Shown here piece by piece: positions 8,909 to 17,765 of a stretch of 47,923 bases of DNA. The position numbers and the translations under genes were made by a program. The notes below the pieces were generated by a model. It saw only the letters and a program-made list of their open reading frames with translations. It was not told the DNA's origin and ran no database searches. Each line of letters opens with the position of its first letter. Within the stretch, counting starts at the first letter, position 1. The DNA comes from an uncultured Acidimicrobiaceae bacterium (GTDB lineage: Bacteria; Actinomycetota; Acidimicrobiia; Acidimicrobiales; Aldehydirespiratoraceae), in NCBI GenBank assembly GCA_913041415.1, contig CAJWHS010000010.1:1-47923 (forward strand), written 5' to 3'.

Positions 8909-10366
8909 CTACACCAGCTTTCCCGGCCAATCCGAAGCGGAATCGATCCCGGCCGGACGACGCACCGCAGTGCTGGAGACGTCGCACGCTTCAGGGCACG
9001 AGAGTCCCTGATCAGTGTCATGTGCAACATCGACGTCATCCCGGTCGACGTCTCGACAAAGCGGTACCGACAACTCGACCGTGCTCGGGGCAACGCCGCC
9101 ACAGCGACGCCCGTTCGGGCCTAGTCCGGCGAGATCGCGCTTGCCGGGATCGCCAGGCGGTCGCTCGTCACCCGGTCGGCGAAACAGTTCGGAACCGAAT
9201 CGCAGTGCTGCAGCGGTGAGCAGGACCCAGTTATAGGAGAACCAAAGCACGAAGCTCTCCGTGAGGTTTTCAACCACCAAGAAGGTGACCACCGCCAGCC
9301 AAAGGTATGCCTCGGTGTCAGGTTGACGCCACGCACGCGCAACCACACCTGCGATCGCTATTCCAACCACCATCGACCAGAGCAGCAGCCCGACCACGCC
9401 GAGCCCGAGCAAGAGCTCCGGGATCGAACCATGCGCGCTGCCTCGCCGGAGCATCTCATCGGTGTGGAATTCGGGCGCATACCAAAACGCTTCCCAACCG
9501 TGACCGATGAATGGTTCGTCACCGATGGTGTCACCGACAAGTCGCCAGATCGCACGGCGCTGTGTGAAGGTGGGATCGTCCCAGGCAGCCGCAAGCCCAG
9601 CAGCGGCCACCAACCCGCCCGCACCTCCTGCGCCAAGGCCGAGGGCCGTACTGGTCCAGACGGGGTGGGCGAGGTAGCGGCGACGCCCCATAATCAGCAC
9701 GAGCGACACGAAGATCGCGATGGCGGCCGCCGACGCAGCAGTGCGGCTCCCACTCCCCCACAACCCGGCAATCGAGGCGAGCACGAGCAGACCTCCAGCC
9801 CGACGGGCCCCCCGCTTCCACCACGCAAGCCCACCAAAGACAGCCAGCCCACAAATCGGCGCCAGGCTGTTGCGACTCGTCATCGGGCCGCGCCAGTCGT
9901 TGTTGGGGTCGAGCGCTGCGTCAGGCCACAGGATGAGGAGGGCGAGGCTGACCACGACAAGTGAACCGGCTGCCCACACCAGGGCGTCGACGAACCGATC
10001 ATGAGAGAGGTCCGCAATCACCCACCCAAGGAACGGCAGCGCGACATAGATGACCCCCCGCCAAAGCGTGATGTCGGGTTGCAGGCTCCACCACGCACTC
10101 ATCGTCGCCCACACGCCGAACATGACAGCCGCTGCGAAGGGAAAACGAGGAACGGGAGCCAGCCGGCCGCCGACGAGTCGAAACTTATCTAGCACAACGA
10201 ACGCAACCGCCGCGCCAGCGGTGAAGACGATCGCCGGTTGCACCACAGGGTCCTCCCATGCGCCACGGAGACCAAACACGCGCCGCGAAAGAAAAAACAA
10301 CGGCCCGTTCGTCAACACGACGAGCCACACGGCAACGACAGCGGAGCGCAGCGAACCGGCGAACAC
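8909..10366 (-). CDS. O-antigen ligase / polymerase-like membrane protein (WaaL/Wzy_C family)
   Basis: A 485-residue protein with about 11-12 hydrophobic segments from residue 5 to about 400. The stretch WRGPMTSRNSLAPICGLA near 175, followed by GSGSRTAASAAAIA, and the large loop with FIGHGWEAFW near 290 and HGSIPELLLGLGVVG near 320 are typical of the Wzy_C ligase/polymerase family. These enzymes join or polymerise lipid-linked glycans on the outer face of the membrane. GTG at 10366 was chosen because TACGAT lies 6 nt upstream. The frame is open further upstream, but those residues are charged, repetitive and antisense to the next gene. An odd hydrophilic tail of about 85 residues follows the last helix. 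It is not typical and could be low-conservation sequence or the result of a frameshift. Confidence 0.8.
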   Translation of the reverse strand: MFAGSLRSAVVAVWLVVLTNGPLFFLSRRVFGLRGAWEDPVVQPAIVFTAGAAVAFVVLDKFRLVGGRLAPVPRFPFAAAVMFGVWATMSAWWSLQPDITLWRGVIYVALPFLGWVIADLSHDRFVDALVWAAGSLVVVSLALLILWPDAALDPNNDWRGPMTSRNSLAPICGLAVFGGLAWWKRGARRAGGLLVLASIAGLWGSGSRTAASAAAIAIFVSLVLIMGRRRYLAHPVWTSTALGLGAGGAGGLVAAAGLAAAWDDPTFTQRRAIWRLVGDTIGDEPFIGHGWEAFWYAPEFHTDEMLRRGSAHGSIPELLLGLGVVGLLLWSMVVGIAIAGVVARAWRQPDTEAYLWLAVVTFLVVENLTESFVLWFSYNWVLLTAAALRFGSELFRRPGDERPPGDPGKRDLAGLGPNGRRCGGVAPSTVELSVPLCRDVDRDDVDVAHDTDQGLSCPEACDVSSTAVRRPAGIDSASDWPGKLV

Positions 10367-10372
10367 CGGTGC

Positions 10373-10378
10373 ATCGTA
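10373..10378 (-). promoter_or_regulatory. Leaderless -10 box TACGAT for the O-antigen-ligase-like gene
   Basis: On the minus strand TACGAT is followed by 6 nt and then GTG at 10366. It decides the start of that gene. Confidence 0.65.
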
Positions 10379-10395
10379 GCTTCGCGCCTCATCGC

Positions 10396-10401
10396 TAGTA
10401 T
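10396..10401 (+). promoter_or_regulatory. Candidate -10 box TAGTAT for the ABC exporter operon
   Basis: TAGTAT lies 25 nt before the ATG at 10427, in the 60-nt divergent gap shared with the ligase gene. It would give a short leader. No clear -35 or Shine-Dalgarno is visible. Confidence 0.4.
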
Positions 10402-10426
10402 TACGGGGCGCTCGAAGCGCACACCA

Positions 10427-11242
10427 ATGATGCTGACCTTGTCTCCCTCGGCGCGAAAAAGCGCCAACCTCATCATCCACTTCGCAGAGCGCGAGTCGAA
10501 GGCCCGTTACAAGCGGAGCCTGCTCGGCTGGTTCTGGTCGTTCGCGAACTCGCTCACCACCGTTGCGGTGTACAGCTTCGTCTTCGGCGCGGTCTACAAC
10601 GCTCAGCCTCCCATCACCGATAACGGCAGGGCGGAAAACTTCGGCCTCTACCTGTTCACCGGCCTCATCGCCTGGACGGTCTTCACCGGGGTCGTCACCG
10701 GTTGCATGGGTTGGCTGCAAGATGTGAGCGACCTCCGCAAGAAGATCTACTTCCCAACCGAGACCGCACTCCTCGGCGGCGCCGCGTGCAACGCCATCCA
10801 GACTGCGCTCGAGGCGGCCGTGCTCCTCGTGATCATGGCGCTGTTCACCAACATCTCGTGGACGGCTCTCTTCTTGGTGTTTGCGCTCTTGCTCACGATG
10901 ATGTTCGCCCTCGGGGTCGGGTTCATCGTGGCGGTACTCAACGCCCGCTACCGCGACATTCAATACCTCACCGGCGTGCTGATCGGAGTCGGGTTCTTCC
11001 TCGTGCCGGTCGTGTATCCGCCGAGTCTGCTCGAGCGCGACGATGTCCCCGAAATCGGTCGCCAGCTTGTCACCTGGAACCCGCCGGCCATCTTCGTTGA
11101 GATTGCCCGCGATGGCGCCTACTTCCTCCAAACCCCCGACCCGCTCAAGGTCCTCGTCGCCACCGCATGGGCGGTCGGCACCTTCACCGTCGGTTGGCTC
11201 TACTTCCGGTCCCGCAGCATGGAAATCAGCGAAGAGCTATGA
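10427..11242 (+). CDS. ABC-2 type polysaccharide exporter permease (Wzm/TagG-like)
   Basis: A 271-residue permease. The N-terminal amphipathic stretch with FAERESKARYKRSLLGWFW is the hallmark of Wzm/TagG subunits. Six hydrophobic segments follow between about 35 and 262. With the next gene it would form the ATP-driven transporter that moves an undecaprenyl-linked glycan across the membrane. ATG codons at 10427 and 10430 are both in frame. Its stop overlaps the ATPase start by 4 nt (ATGA), so the two are translationally coupled. The cargo is probably the polymer made by the surrounding glycosyltransferases. Confidence 0.9.
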   Translation: MMLTLSPSARKSANLIIHFAERESKARYKRSLLGWFWSFANSLTTVAVYSFVFGAVYNAQPPITDNGRAENFGLYLFTGLIAWTVFTGVVTGCMGWLQDVSDLRKKIYFPTETALLGGAACNAIQTALEAAVLLVIMALFTNISWTALFLVFALLLTMMFALGVGFIVAVLNARYRDIQYLTGVLIGVGFFLVPVVYPPSLLERDDVPEIGRQLVTWNPPAIFVEIARDGAYFLQTPDPLKVLVATAWAVGTFTVGWLYFRSRSMEISEEL

Positions 11243-12006
11243 CCACTGGCGAGATCACGATCTCCGATGTCTCGAAGCGATTTCGCCTCGACCGCGATCG
11301 GCCAAGCAGCCTCAAAGAGGCCGTCCTTCGCATCGGCCGCACAACGGATATCGACGACTTCTGGGTGCTACGTAACGTCGACTTACACATCGAACCCGAC
11401 TCGTTCTTCGGGCTCGTCGGCCACAACGGCAGCGGCAAGTCGACGCTCCTGCGGCTCATCGCCAACATCCATCGGCCGACCACCGGCGAGATCACCACCG
11501 AGGGCCGAATGTCGGCACTGCTCGAGCTCGGCTCAGGGTTTCACCCCGACCTCACCGGCCGCGAGAACGTTTTCCTGAACGGCACCATGCTTGGGCTCAC
11601 CCGGAAGCACATGGCTGAGGTGATGGACGACATCATCGGGTTCAGCGGCATCGGTGACTTCATCGACGAGCCTGTGAAGATCTACTCAAGTGGCATGTAT
11701 GTGCGACTCGGCTTCGCCGTCGCCGTCAACGTCAACCCAGAGATCCTGCTCGTCGACGAAGTCATCGCTGTAGGTGACGAGGAGTTCCAGCGCCGATGCA
11801 TGGATCACATGCATCGGTTGCGCGAGAACGGCACCACGATTGTGCTCGTGAGCCACGACGCCGCCTTGATGCGAAGCCTGTGCGATCGCGTCGGCTGGCT
11901 TGACCACGGGCGACTCGTCGAGGTTGGTGATCCAGATGATGTAATCGACGCCTACCTCAAACACGCGTCGCAGGATGAAGGCGACACCCTTACCGCTCGA
12001 GATTGA
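11239..12006 (+). CDS. ABC transporter ATPase for polysaccharide export (Wzt/TagH-like)
   Basis: A 255-residue ATPase. Walker A GHNGSGKST is near 63, the signature YSSGMYVRLGF near 150 and Walker B ILLVDEVIAVGD near 168, with the switch His in LVSHD near 205. The early insert SSLKEAVLR and the signature form SSGM are typical of the TagH/Wzt group. It ends soon after the ATPase core, so it lacks the long C-terminal carbohydrate-binding domain of Wzt O9a types. Recognition of a terminal sugar cap is therefore not expected. ATG at 11239 overlaps the permease stop. The next gene on the opposite strand abuts it with no gap. Confidence 0.92.
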   Translation: MTTGEITISDVSKRFRLDRDRPSSLKEAVLRIGRTTDIDDFWVLRNVDLHIEPDSFFGLVGHNGSGKSTLLRLIANIHRPTTGEITTEGRMSALLELGSGFHPDLTGRENVFLNGTMLGLTRKHMAEVMDDIIGFSGIGDFIDEPVKIYSSGMYVRLGFAVAVNVNPEILLVDEVIAVGDEEFQRRCMDHMHRLRENGTTIVLVSHDAALMRSLCDRVGWLDHGRLVEVGDPDDVIDAYLKHASQDEGDTLTARD

Positions 12007-12966
12007 TCAGCGGCCGAAGAGAAAACCAGCACCCCAGGCGAGGTGCATGGTCACGAACGTGAGCGCAACCTGGAGCTTCGGCGCACCGCCAGAACGAAAG
12101 GCAAAGCCGATCACGGCCAAGCCATAGGCGGCCGGTAGCACAAGGCCGAGCCTCGACCCAACGATCACAAGCACCAGCGAGGCAACGAGGCCGACGACGA
12201 GTCCGGGAGCGGCGACCTGGCGGGCTCGAAGCGATTGAGGGTGACGGGACACCACGACTCGTTTCCAGCGGCCGTACTCGAAGTACTGGCTACAGAGAGC
12301 CCCGAGCGAGGCCCGAGGCGTGTAGTCGACGACGAGGCCGGGATCGAGCCAAACGAGGTAACCGGCCCGGCGAAGGCGCCAGTTGAGTTCATAATCCTGA
12401 TTGCGAACGAAGGTCTCGTCGTAGCCCCCGACCTCGTCGAGCGCAGCGCGACGGAACGCGCCGAGGTACACCGTGTCGGTCGGCCCTTCGTAGCTGCCGC
12501 CGCGAAACTTTGCCGGACCAGCTCCGAACCGTGACTCCATGGCGACCGCGATCGGTTTCGACCAGCCGCTCGCGCCGACTGCCTGCTGGATGCCGCCAAC
12601 GTTGCCCGCACCCGTGCGTCCCGCCGTGTCCAGCACCCGCTGAAGATATCCCTTGGGGACCTCGGCCTGGGCGTCGACCCGGACGACAAGATCGCCGCTC
12701 GACTCGGCAATCGCCCGGTTGAGCGCCGCCGGCGTTAGCCCAGAGGGGTTATCGATCCGCCGCACCCTCGGATCACGCACAGCCCATGCGTCGACCCGCG
12801 CCGCAGTGTCATCACTAGACGGCCCGGTGGCAACGATGACGTCGAACTCGAGCTCGACGTCCTGGGCCAGTAACGCCGCCAGGCAGCCATCGATCACCTC
12901 GGCCGCGTCACGGGCCGGGATCACCACTGAAAGCGACAGAGGCGGCGTGCTGAGGTCGGCGGTCAC
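12007..12966 (-). CDS. Family 2 glycosyltransferase with C-terminal membrane helices
   Basis: A 319-residue GT2. LSVVIPARDAAEVIDGCLA begins the nucleotide-sugar fold, VRVDAQAEVP near 96 carries the DxD, and GGYDETFVRNQDYELNWRLR near 180 supplies the ED catalytic region. About two hydrophobic segments close the protein (245-300). It resembles ExoA/succinoglycan-type transferases that extend lipid-linked repeat units in the cytoplasm. The GTG start at 12966 overlaps the stop of the upstream priming transferase by 4 nt (GTGA), which makes an operon with it. It converges head-to-head with the ABC ATPase stop without any intergenic base. Donor and acceptor sugars are unknown. Confidence 0.87.
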   Translation of the reverse strand: MTADLSTPPLSLSVVIPARDAAEVIDGCLAALLAQDVELEFDVIVATGPSSDDTAARVDAWAVRDPRVRRIDNPSGLTPAALNRAIAESSGDLVVRVDAQAEVPKGYLQRVLDTAGRTGAGNVGGIQQAVGASGWSKPIAVAMESRFGAGPAKFRGGSYEGPTDTVYLGAFRRAALDEVGGYDETFVRNQDYELNWRLRRAGYLVWLDPGLVVDYTPRASLGALCSQYFEYGRWKRVVVSRHPQSLRARQVAAPGLVVGLVASLVLVIVGSRLGLVLPAAYGLAVIGFAFRSGGAPKLQVALTFVTMHLAWGAGFLFGR

Positions 12967-14333
12967 CGGGCCAGTCGGCGAGCCATCACGACGATGGTCT
13001 CGAGCATGATCATGAGGTCGAGCACTGGCGACCAGTTGACGACGTAATGCAGATCGTGACCGAGCTTGTAGCCAGGCTCGGTCTGGTACTGCCCTCGGAT
13101 TTGAGCAAGCCCGGTGATGCCAGGCGGTACGTCGTGACGGCGGCTGTAGCCCGGGAGACGTTTTTCAAACCGCGATACAAACGCCGGCCGCTCAGGCCGG
13201 GGGCCGACTAGGGACATCTCACCTCTTACGACATTCCAAAGCTGCGGCAACTCGTCGAGGCGAGCCGCTCGGAACCAGCGCATCCCCGGAAGCACTCGCG
13301 GGTCGTTCTCGAGAGCAAGGGTTGCGCCAGTCATCGCCTCAGCGTCGTGGATCATCGTTCGGAACTTGAGGACTTCGAAGATCTGCCCACCGTGGCCAAC
13401 CCGCTCCTGCCGGTAGATGATGTTGCGCCCCGCCCGGGAGAACACGTAGAGAGCTGCGAGACCGACAACGAGCGCGATCATGGGGAGGGCAACGAGCAAA
13501 AGTGTGAGGTCAAGGAGACGCTTCAGCCGGAGCCGGTAACGCGGAAGGGCGTGCGTTCGGAGCGCCACAAACGGGATCCCGGCGATTTGGCGACTGCGCT
13601 GAAGGCCAAGCAGGGTGTCAGCAGGTTGCACCCGGTGGTACACGCCAATCAGCCGCCGCTCGAGTTGGTCGAGCGGGGCGGGGTAGATCTCCTCAAGCCG
13701 GTCGCCACCCAACAGCAACACGTCAGTCGCATCAGTAGTCTCGACCGCTGCAAGCAGATCGCTCGTTGTGGATGCGGTGCCGACGACAGAGGCGTCCGAG
13801 CCCGACTCTCTCATGTGGTGCTGGACCGACTGAACTTCCTCGGGTGGACCGACTAGGAGAACGCGGGGTGCGCCGAAGCGACGGCTGCGGATCCCACGGG
13901 CATACCACCGGTTGAAGGCGATGAGTACCGGCGCCGCTATGACGAACATCAGCAGGTTGCCTCGGGGCACGAGGTAGCGACCGGTACCCAGGGCAATAGC
14001 GGTGCTGAACAGGATCGCAACACCGGTAAGGAGGGCGGCCTTTGGTAACCACGGCGGGCGCCCAAGCCGCTGCTCGTACTCGAACATGCCCCCGAAGTAG
14101 TAGACGCCGAGATGGATTGCGGTCGCAAGCAAAAATCCGACAAGGTAGTGCGAGAACGGATACGTCGGCCATTCGAACCCAAAGCGAGCCACCATGATCA
14201 GCTGCATCATCACAAAGAGGGAAACGCTGTCGATCACGTAAAGGAACCTGAACCCACGCGCCCGAAGCCGAAGCATGAGGCCGCCCGAGGGAGAGTCCTC
14301 GGCGGGGGGGAGCGGAACGGGGTAGGTGCGCAT
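12963..14333 (-). CDS. Polyprenyl glycosylphosphotransferase (priming sugar-1-P transferase, WbaP/WcaJ-like)
   Basis: A 456-residue membrane enzyme that starts glycan assembly by moving a hexose-1-phosphate onto undecaprenyl phosphate. Four hydrophobic segments occupy about 30-160, then a Rossmann-like CoA-binding-type domain (RVLLVGPPEEVQ near 180). The catalytic bacterial sugar transferase domain is at about 265-456. KFRTMIHDAEAM near 330, RAARLDELPQLWNVVRGEMS near 365, SLVGPRPERP and the terminal VPPGITGLAQIRGQYQ are the diagnostic motifs. ATG at 14333 gives the usual family length. The open frame continues far upstream, but only as antisense to the csaB-like gene. It lies 40 nt after that gene and is likely cotranscribed with it. 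Confidence 0.92.
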   Translation of the reverse strand: MRTYPVPLPPAEDSPSGGLMLRLRARGFRFLYVIDSVSLFVMMQLIMVARFGFEWPTYPFSHYLVGFLLATAIHLGVYYFGGMFEYEQRLGRPPWLPKAALLTGVAILFSTAIALGTGRYLVPRGNLLMFVIAAPVLIAFNRWYARGIRSRRFGAPRVLLVGPPEEVQSVQHHMRESGSDASVVGTASTTSDLLAAVETTDATDVLLLGGDRLEEIYPAPLDQLERRLIGVYHRVQPADTLLGLQRSRQIAGIPFVALRTHALPRYRLRLKRLLDLTLLLVALPMIALVVGLAALYVFSRAGRNIIYRQERVGHGGQIFEVLKFRTMIHDAEAMTGATLALENDPRVLPGMRWFRAARLDELPQLWNVVRGEMSLVGPRPERPAFVSRFEKRLPGYSRRHDVPPGITGLAQIRGQYQTEPGYKLGHDLHYVVNWSPVLDLMIMLETIVVMARRLAR

Positions 14334-14373
14334 GATGGGGGCCAGCGGGGTTGGAATCAGAGTAGCCGCACCC

Positions 14374-15408
14374 TCAGGCCTCCTTCGGACAGCAGGCGCT
14401 GACGAGGCGTCTGATAGCGGTATCGCTCGCCCCGCTGGACGATGGCCGCGCGGCGCCAGTAGGTGAGGGCAGCGCAGCGCCGACCTCATCCCACGAGTCG
14501 AACCCGGTGACGTGCGACTCCAAGCCGTCGGTCGCCGCGAACGAGGCGAGCTTCGCCTGGCGGACGTCAGCAAGCACCGGCACCCCAGCTGCGACCGCAA
14601 GAAGCGCAGCGTGGTATCGCGAGGTAATAACAACGGCCGCGTCGCGCACCGCATCCACAGCCGCGCCAGCGTCGACAAGCTCAGCGTTGGGAAGCGCTGC
14701 AGCGATCGACCGAGCGAACCGATCGTCTCGAGCACCGCGGAAGGCGACAAGACGAACTGGTCCACCCACAGCGTCTCGGAGCCGCTCGAGCGCAGCGACC
14801 ACCGACACAGTGTCGTTGGAAACGAGACGGCGGCGACCTGGACGCCACAGACCCGCGCCGGCGACGGGACCGAGCGCGACCGTGAGACCCTCGCCCGCCC
14901 CGGATTCGGGATGGTCGAGTTCCCATGCGAGGTCGAGATCAACCTTAGGGTTGAGCCCGACGTCTCGCATGACGGCTGCGGACATCTCGTCCCGAACGAC
15001 GACCGGCGCACCGACCAGAGCGAGACGCAACAGCCACCTCGATAGGGAGCGGCGAAGAGGATCGGCTCCGAGGCCGAGACCGGCAACGGGCTGGCGACGG
15101 AGTCGAGCGATCAGCACCGGCGCGAGGTGAGCTGGCAACGACCACACGCTGGAGTGATCCTGGACGATGCCGCCCGGGCCCAGCACGACAGCGTCGACGC
15201 TGAACGCTGCCCGCATCGATGCAAACCCTCGATGTGCGACGGCAACCCCGCCGTGGGCAGTCACCGTGGCGCTGGGCGACACCGAGCGAATGACGGGATC
15301 AAGACCGGCTGAGCGCAAGCGGGCCGCCAGAACCTCCGTGAGGAGTTCGTCGCCGACATTCCCGGCTCCCGACCAGCCGCACACCAGAACACGGGGTCGG
15401 ACCGTCAC
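14374..15408 (-). CDS. csaB: CsaB-like polysaccharide pyruvyltransferase
   Basis: A 344-residue protein of the polysaccharide pyruvyl transferase family. VLVCGWSGAGNVGDELL at the N-terminus is the nucleotide-like glycine motif. VLGPGGIVQD near 70, VVVRDEMSAAVMRDVG near 115 and ITSRYHAALLA near 265 are the other conserved blocks of CsaB/WcaK enzymes. CsaB adds a ketal-linked pyruvate from phosphoenolpyruvate to ManNAc of secondary cell-wall polymers, and SLH domains bind this group (established for Bacillus anthracis and Paenibacillus). The divergent neighbour encodes three SLH domains, which supports this reading. GTG at 15408 follows a TACCGT box by 7 nt. Activity on some other envelope glycan cannot be excluded. 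Confidence 0.85.
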   Translation of the reverse strand: MTVRPRVLVCGWSGAGNVGDELLTEVLAARLRSAGLDPVIRSVSPSATVTAHGGVAVAHRGFASMRAAFSVDAVVLGPGGIVQDHSSVWSLPAHLAPVLIARLRRQPVAGLGLGADPLRRSLSRWLLRLALVGAPVVVRDEMSAAVMRDVGLNPKVDLDLAWELDHPESGAGEGLTVALGPVAGAGLWRPGRRRLVSNDTVSVVAALERLRDAVGGPVRLVAFRGARDDRFARSIAAALPNAELVDAGAAVDAVRDAAVVITSRYHAALLAVAAGVPVLADVRQAKLASFAATDGLESHVTGFDSWDEVGAALPSPTGAARPSSSGASDTAIRRLVSACCPKEA

Positions 15409-15415
15409 GTGTAAA

Positions 15416-15421
15416 ACGGTA
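15416..15421 (-). promoter_or_regulatory. Leaderless -10 box TACCGT for the csaB-like gene
   Basis: On the minus strand TACCGT is followed by 7 nt and then GTG at 15408. There is no Shine-Dalgarno. Confidence 0.55.
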
Positions 15422-15737
15422 GCTGCCCCGGCGGGCGCCGTGGTGGTGAGTGACGCCACGCACGGACCTCTTGTATGCATTGCGAAACGCTACGACAACG
15501 ACGCCGCGCCGCCTGAGCCAATCGCCGTCGAGCGGATCCATGTCTGAGTCCGCTGCGTGGCTGGCCTCCCGCTCCCGCCCCGACGACGGGATTGACGGTT
15601 GAGCCGATGAGACCGTCGGGCGAGAAGTTCACCGCCGTCAACGCCGAACCCTGCCGGACGACCCGCCGCCACCTCATCCGCAAATGTGTCGACTAGATTA
15701 CGAAAGAGAGGTGCGGACCACCGGTGGGAACGCTGAA
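15422..15737 (+). other. Divergent intergenic region between csaB-like and SpoIID-SLH genes
   Basis: About 316 bases without a gene I can support. A TAGATT at 15694-15699 may be the -10 of the SpoIID-SLH gene, giving a leader of about 30-40 nt. TTGACG at 15592-15597 is too far away to pair with it. Short frames across the region have shadow composition. Confidence 0.4.
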
Positions 15738-17726
15738 ATGTTTCGGGAACGACTCCATCGACTTCTGGTTTTAAGTCTTCTTTCGAGCGTCGTCGTGGCC
15801 TCCCCGGCTCAGGTGGCGGCACAGGAAGACGAGACCACGATCTTGTTCGAAGGCGGTGGCTGGGGCCACGGCGTTGGCATGAGCCAACACGGCGCCCTTG
15901 GCCGCGCCGAGTCTGGCGTCGTCGCCGAGGACATCCTCGGGTTCTACTTCGAGGGCACCACCGTCGAAGACCGCAGCGACACGATCGCTGAGTACGTAGG
16001 CGAAGGGATCCGGGTCAATCTCGGCCAAGACCGCCCCGACGAGATCCGAATCACCATCGACGAGACCCGTGGCGCACCGGGCACCCTCACCGTCGACATC
16101 GACCAGAAGAATCCACCGACCGAGACCACGGCATCGAACACGGTGTACCTGCGGCAGGGAATGCAGGTTGGCGACAGCGCCGACGGAAGCCTTGACACCT
16201 GGAAATGGGTGCAGGAACTCGATGGTGGAAGCGACAGTTGCTACGGCTGCGTCGATGACACACCCGTCGTCACCTGGTCCGAAGGCAGTGTCGTCGGCAT
16301 CGGCGAGATCATCGGCTCCTCCGGTGGCAAGCCGGTCTTTGAATACGGCACCCATGACGTCGGCGCGCTGCACTTCGTAAGTCGCGATGTCGACAACATC
16401 GACGGCGCGTTCGTCGTGCTCGTCCTCCCCATCGACGACTACCTCCACGGCCTGGCCGAGATGCCCTCGAGCTGGCACCCGGAGGCACTACGGGCTCAGG
16501 CGATCGCCGGTCGCAGCTACGCCGTGCACCGGGCGATCGATCGCGAGACCTCTGACTTCGATGTGTACAACAGCGTGCAGGATCAGGTCTACGCCGGGTT
16601 CGATGCGAAGTCCGAGGGCCGTATTGCCGCCGCTGACAGCTCGTCGAACCTCGTCGTCACCGCCGACGACCAGATCATCCAGACCTTCTATTCCTCGAGC
16701 AATGGTGGCTACACCGAATCGACCGAGAACTCCTCAGCGTTTGGGACAGCTGAACCGTGGCACGTGTCGAAGCCTGATCCCTTCGACGCCGCCCCCGACG
16801 AAAACGGCGACCCCCAAAATCCGTTCGCCTTCCGGCAGTTTGAGTTCACCGTTGAGGAGCTCTCGCGCTGGCTCGCCGAGTACAGCTCGGCCGACCTCGA
16901 TGTTGGCACCGTCGTGAAGATCACGGTCGATGATCTGCCGCCGTCGGGGCGGATCACCAACGCACTCGTCACCATCGTCGGAACCAACCGGACGCTCGAG
17001 GTCAGGGGATTCTTCGGCGACGGTGGCACGAACCTCGATGGTCCACCGTTCGGGCTCCGCTTCCAGGCCGCCATCCAGCGCGGCTGCCAAGACGACTACG
17101 GCGGGGGTGGCCTCACTTCCAACTGCCCCAGCTCGAGCAACTTCCGCGTCGCCAGATTCGTCGATATCGCACCCGACGACTACTTCTTCGACCCAGTCCT
17201 GTGGATGGCCGATGAAAGCATCACCCAAGGCGTCGGGCCAAACGAATTCGGCCCGAGCCTCCAGGTCACCCGATCCCAGTTCGCCGCGTTCGTTCACCGC
17301 TTTGCTGGCGAACCCGAGCCGGTTGAGCCAAACGGCTTTGAGGACGTACCCGAGGGCACGTGGTACGACGTCCCCATCTCCTGGATGAAAGAGAACGGCA
17401 TCACTACGGGCACCTCCCCGAGCACCTTCTCCCCGTTTGCACCAGTCACCCGAGGCCAATTGGCAACCTTCCTCTACCGCCTTGCCGGCGAGCCGGCAGT
17501 CGAGCCGTCCGAGCAGTTCGAGGATGTTCCGTCCGACCAGTTCTACACCGACGCCGTCGCCTGGATGGTCGAGTTCGGCATCACCACTGGCACTAGTGCT
17601 GCGACCTTCTCCCCCACCGATGCGGTCACACGAGGCCAAACAGCGACCTTCGTCTACCGGCTCGCCGGCATCCCGGAAGCGTTCGCCGAGGGCACCGAGC
17701 TACCGACGAAGATGCGCGTCGGCTGA
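15738..17726 (+). CDS. Secreted SpoIID/LytB-domain protein with three C-terminal SLH domains
   Basis: A 662-residue exported protein. MFRERLHRLLVLSLLSSVVV with AQVAA at about 24-28 is a signal peptide. GWGHGVGMSQHGALG at about 42-56 and the core HGLAEMPSSWHPEALRAQAI near 235 with YSSSNGGYTEST near 315 are SpoIID/amidase-enhancer motifs. SpoIID-type domains cleave peptidoglycan glycan strands or enhance amidases. Three S-layer homology repeats follow at about 470-525, 531-585 and 591-645, each with the FxDV...W...GI(T)xG...F.P...TR(G/S)Q...R.AG pattern. SLH domains hold proteins to pyruvylated wall polymers, matching the divergent csaB-like gene. The protein is therefore probably a wall-anchored peptidoglycan enzyme. 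In Bacillus SpoIID the GWGHGVGMSQ motif is near the C-terminus; here it leads. A start at 15684 or GTG 15711 is possible, but ATG 15738 begins the signal peptide. Confidence 0.9.
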   Translation: MFRERLHRLLVLSLLSSVVVASPAQVAAQEDETTILFEGGGWGHGVGMSQHGALGRAESGVVAEDILGFYFEGTTVEDRSDTIAEYVGEGIRVNLGQDRPDEIRITIDETRGAPGTLTVDIDQKNPPTETTASNTVYLRQGMQVGDSADGSLDTWKWVQELDGGSDSCYGCVDDTPVVTWSEGSVVGIGEIIGSSGGKPVFEYGTHDVGALHFVSRDVDNIDGAFVVLVLPIDDYLHGLAEMPSSWHPEALRAQAIAGRSYAVHRAIDRETSDFDVYNSVQDQVYAGFDAKSEGRIAAADSSSNLVVTADDQIIQTFYSSSNGGYTESTENSSAFGTAEPWHVSKPDPFDAAPDENGDPQNPFAFRQFEFTVEELSRWLAEYSSADLDVGTVVKITVDDLPPSGRITNALVTIVGTNRTLEVRGFFGDGGTNLDGPPFGLRFQAAIQRGCQDDYGGGGLTSNCPSSSNFRVARFVDIAPDDYFFDPVLWMADESITQGVGPNEFGPSLQVTRSQFAAFVHRFAGEPEPVEPNGFEDVPEGTWYDVPISWMKENGITTGTSPSTFSPFAPVTRGQLATFLYRLAGEPAVEPSEQFEDVPSDQFYTDAVAWMVEFGITTGTSAATFSPTDAVTRGQTATFVYRLAGIPEAFAEGTELPTKMRVG

Positions 17727-17765
17727 TCCTCGGCTGGAGTCAGCTTCGCCGCACAACCACCCCAC

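Noticed and set aside
10367-11131. N-terminal extension of the O-antigen-ligase-like frame
   Set aside because: It is antisense to the ABC permease, highly charged, and lies upstream of the TACGAT box that fixes the start at 10366.
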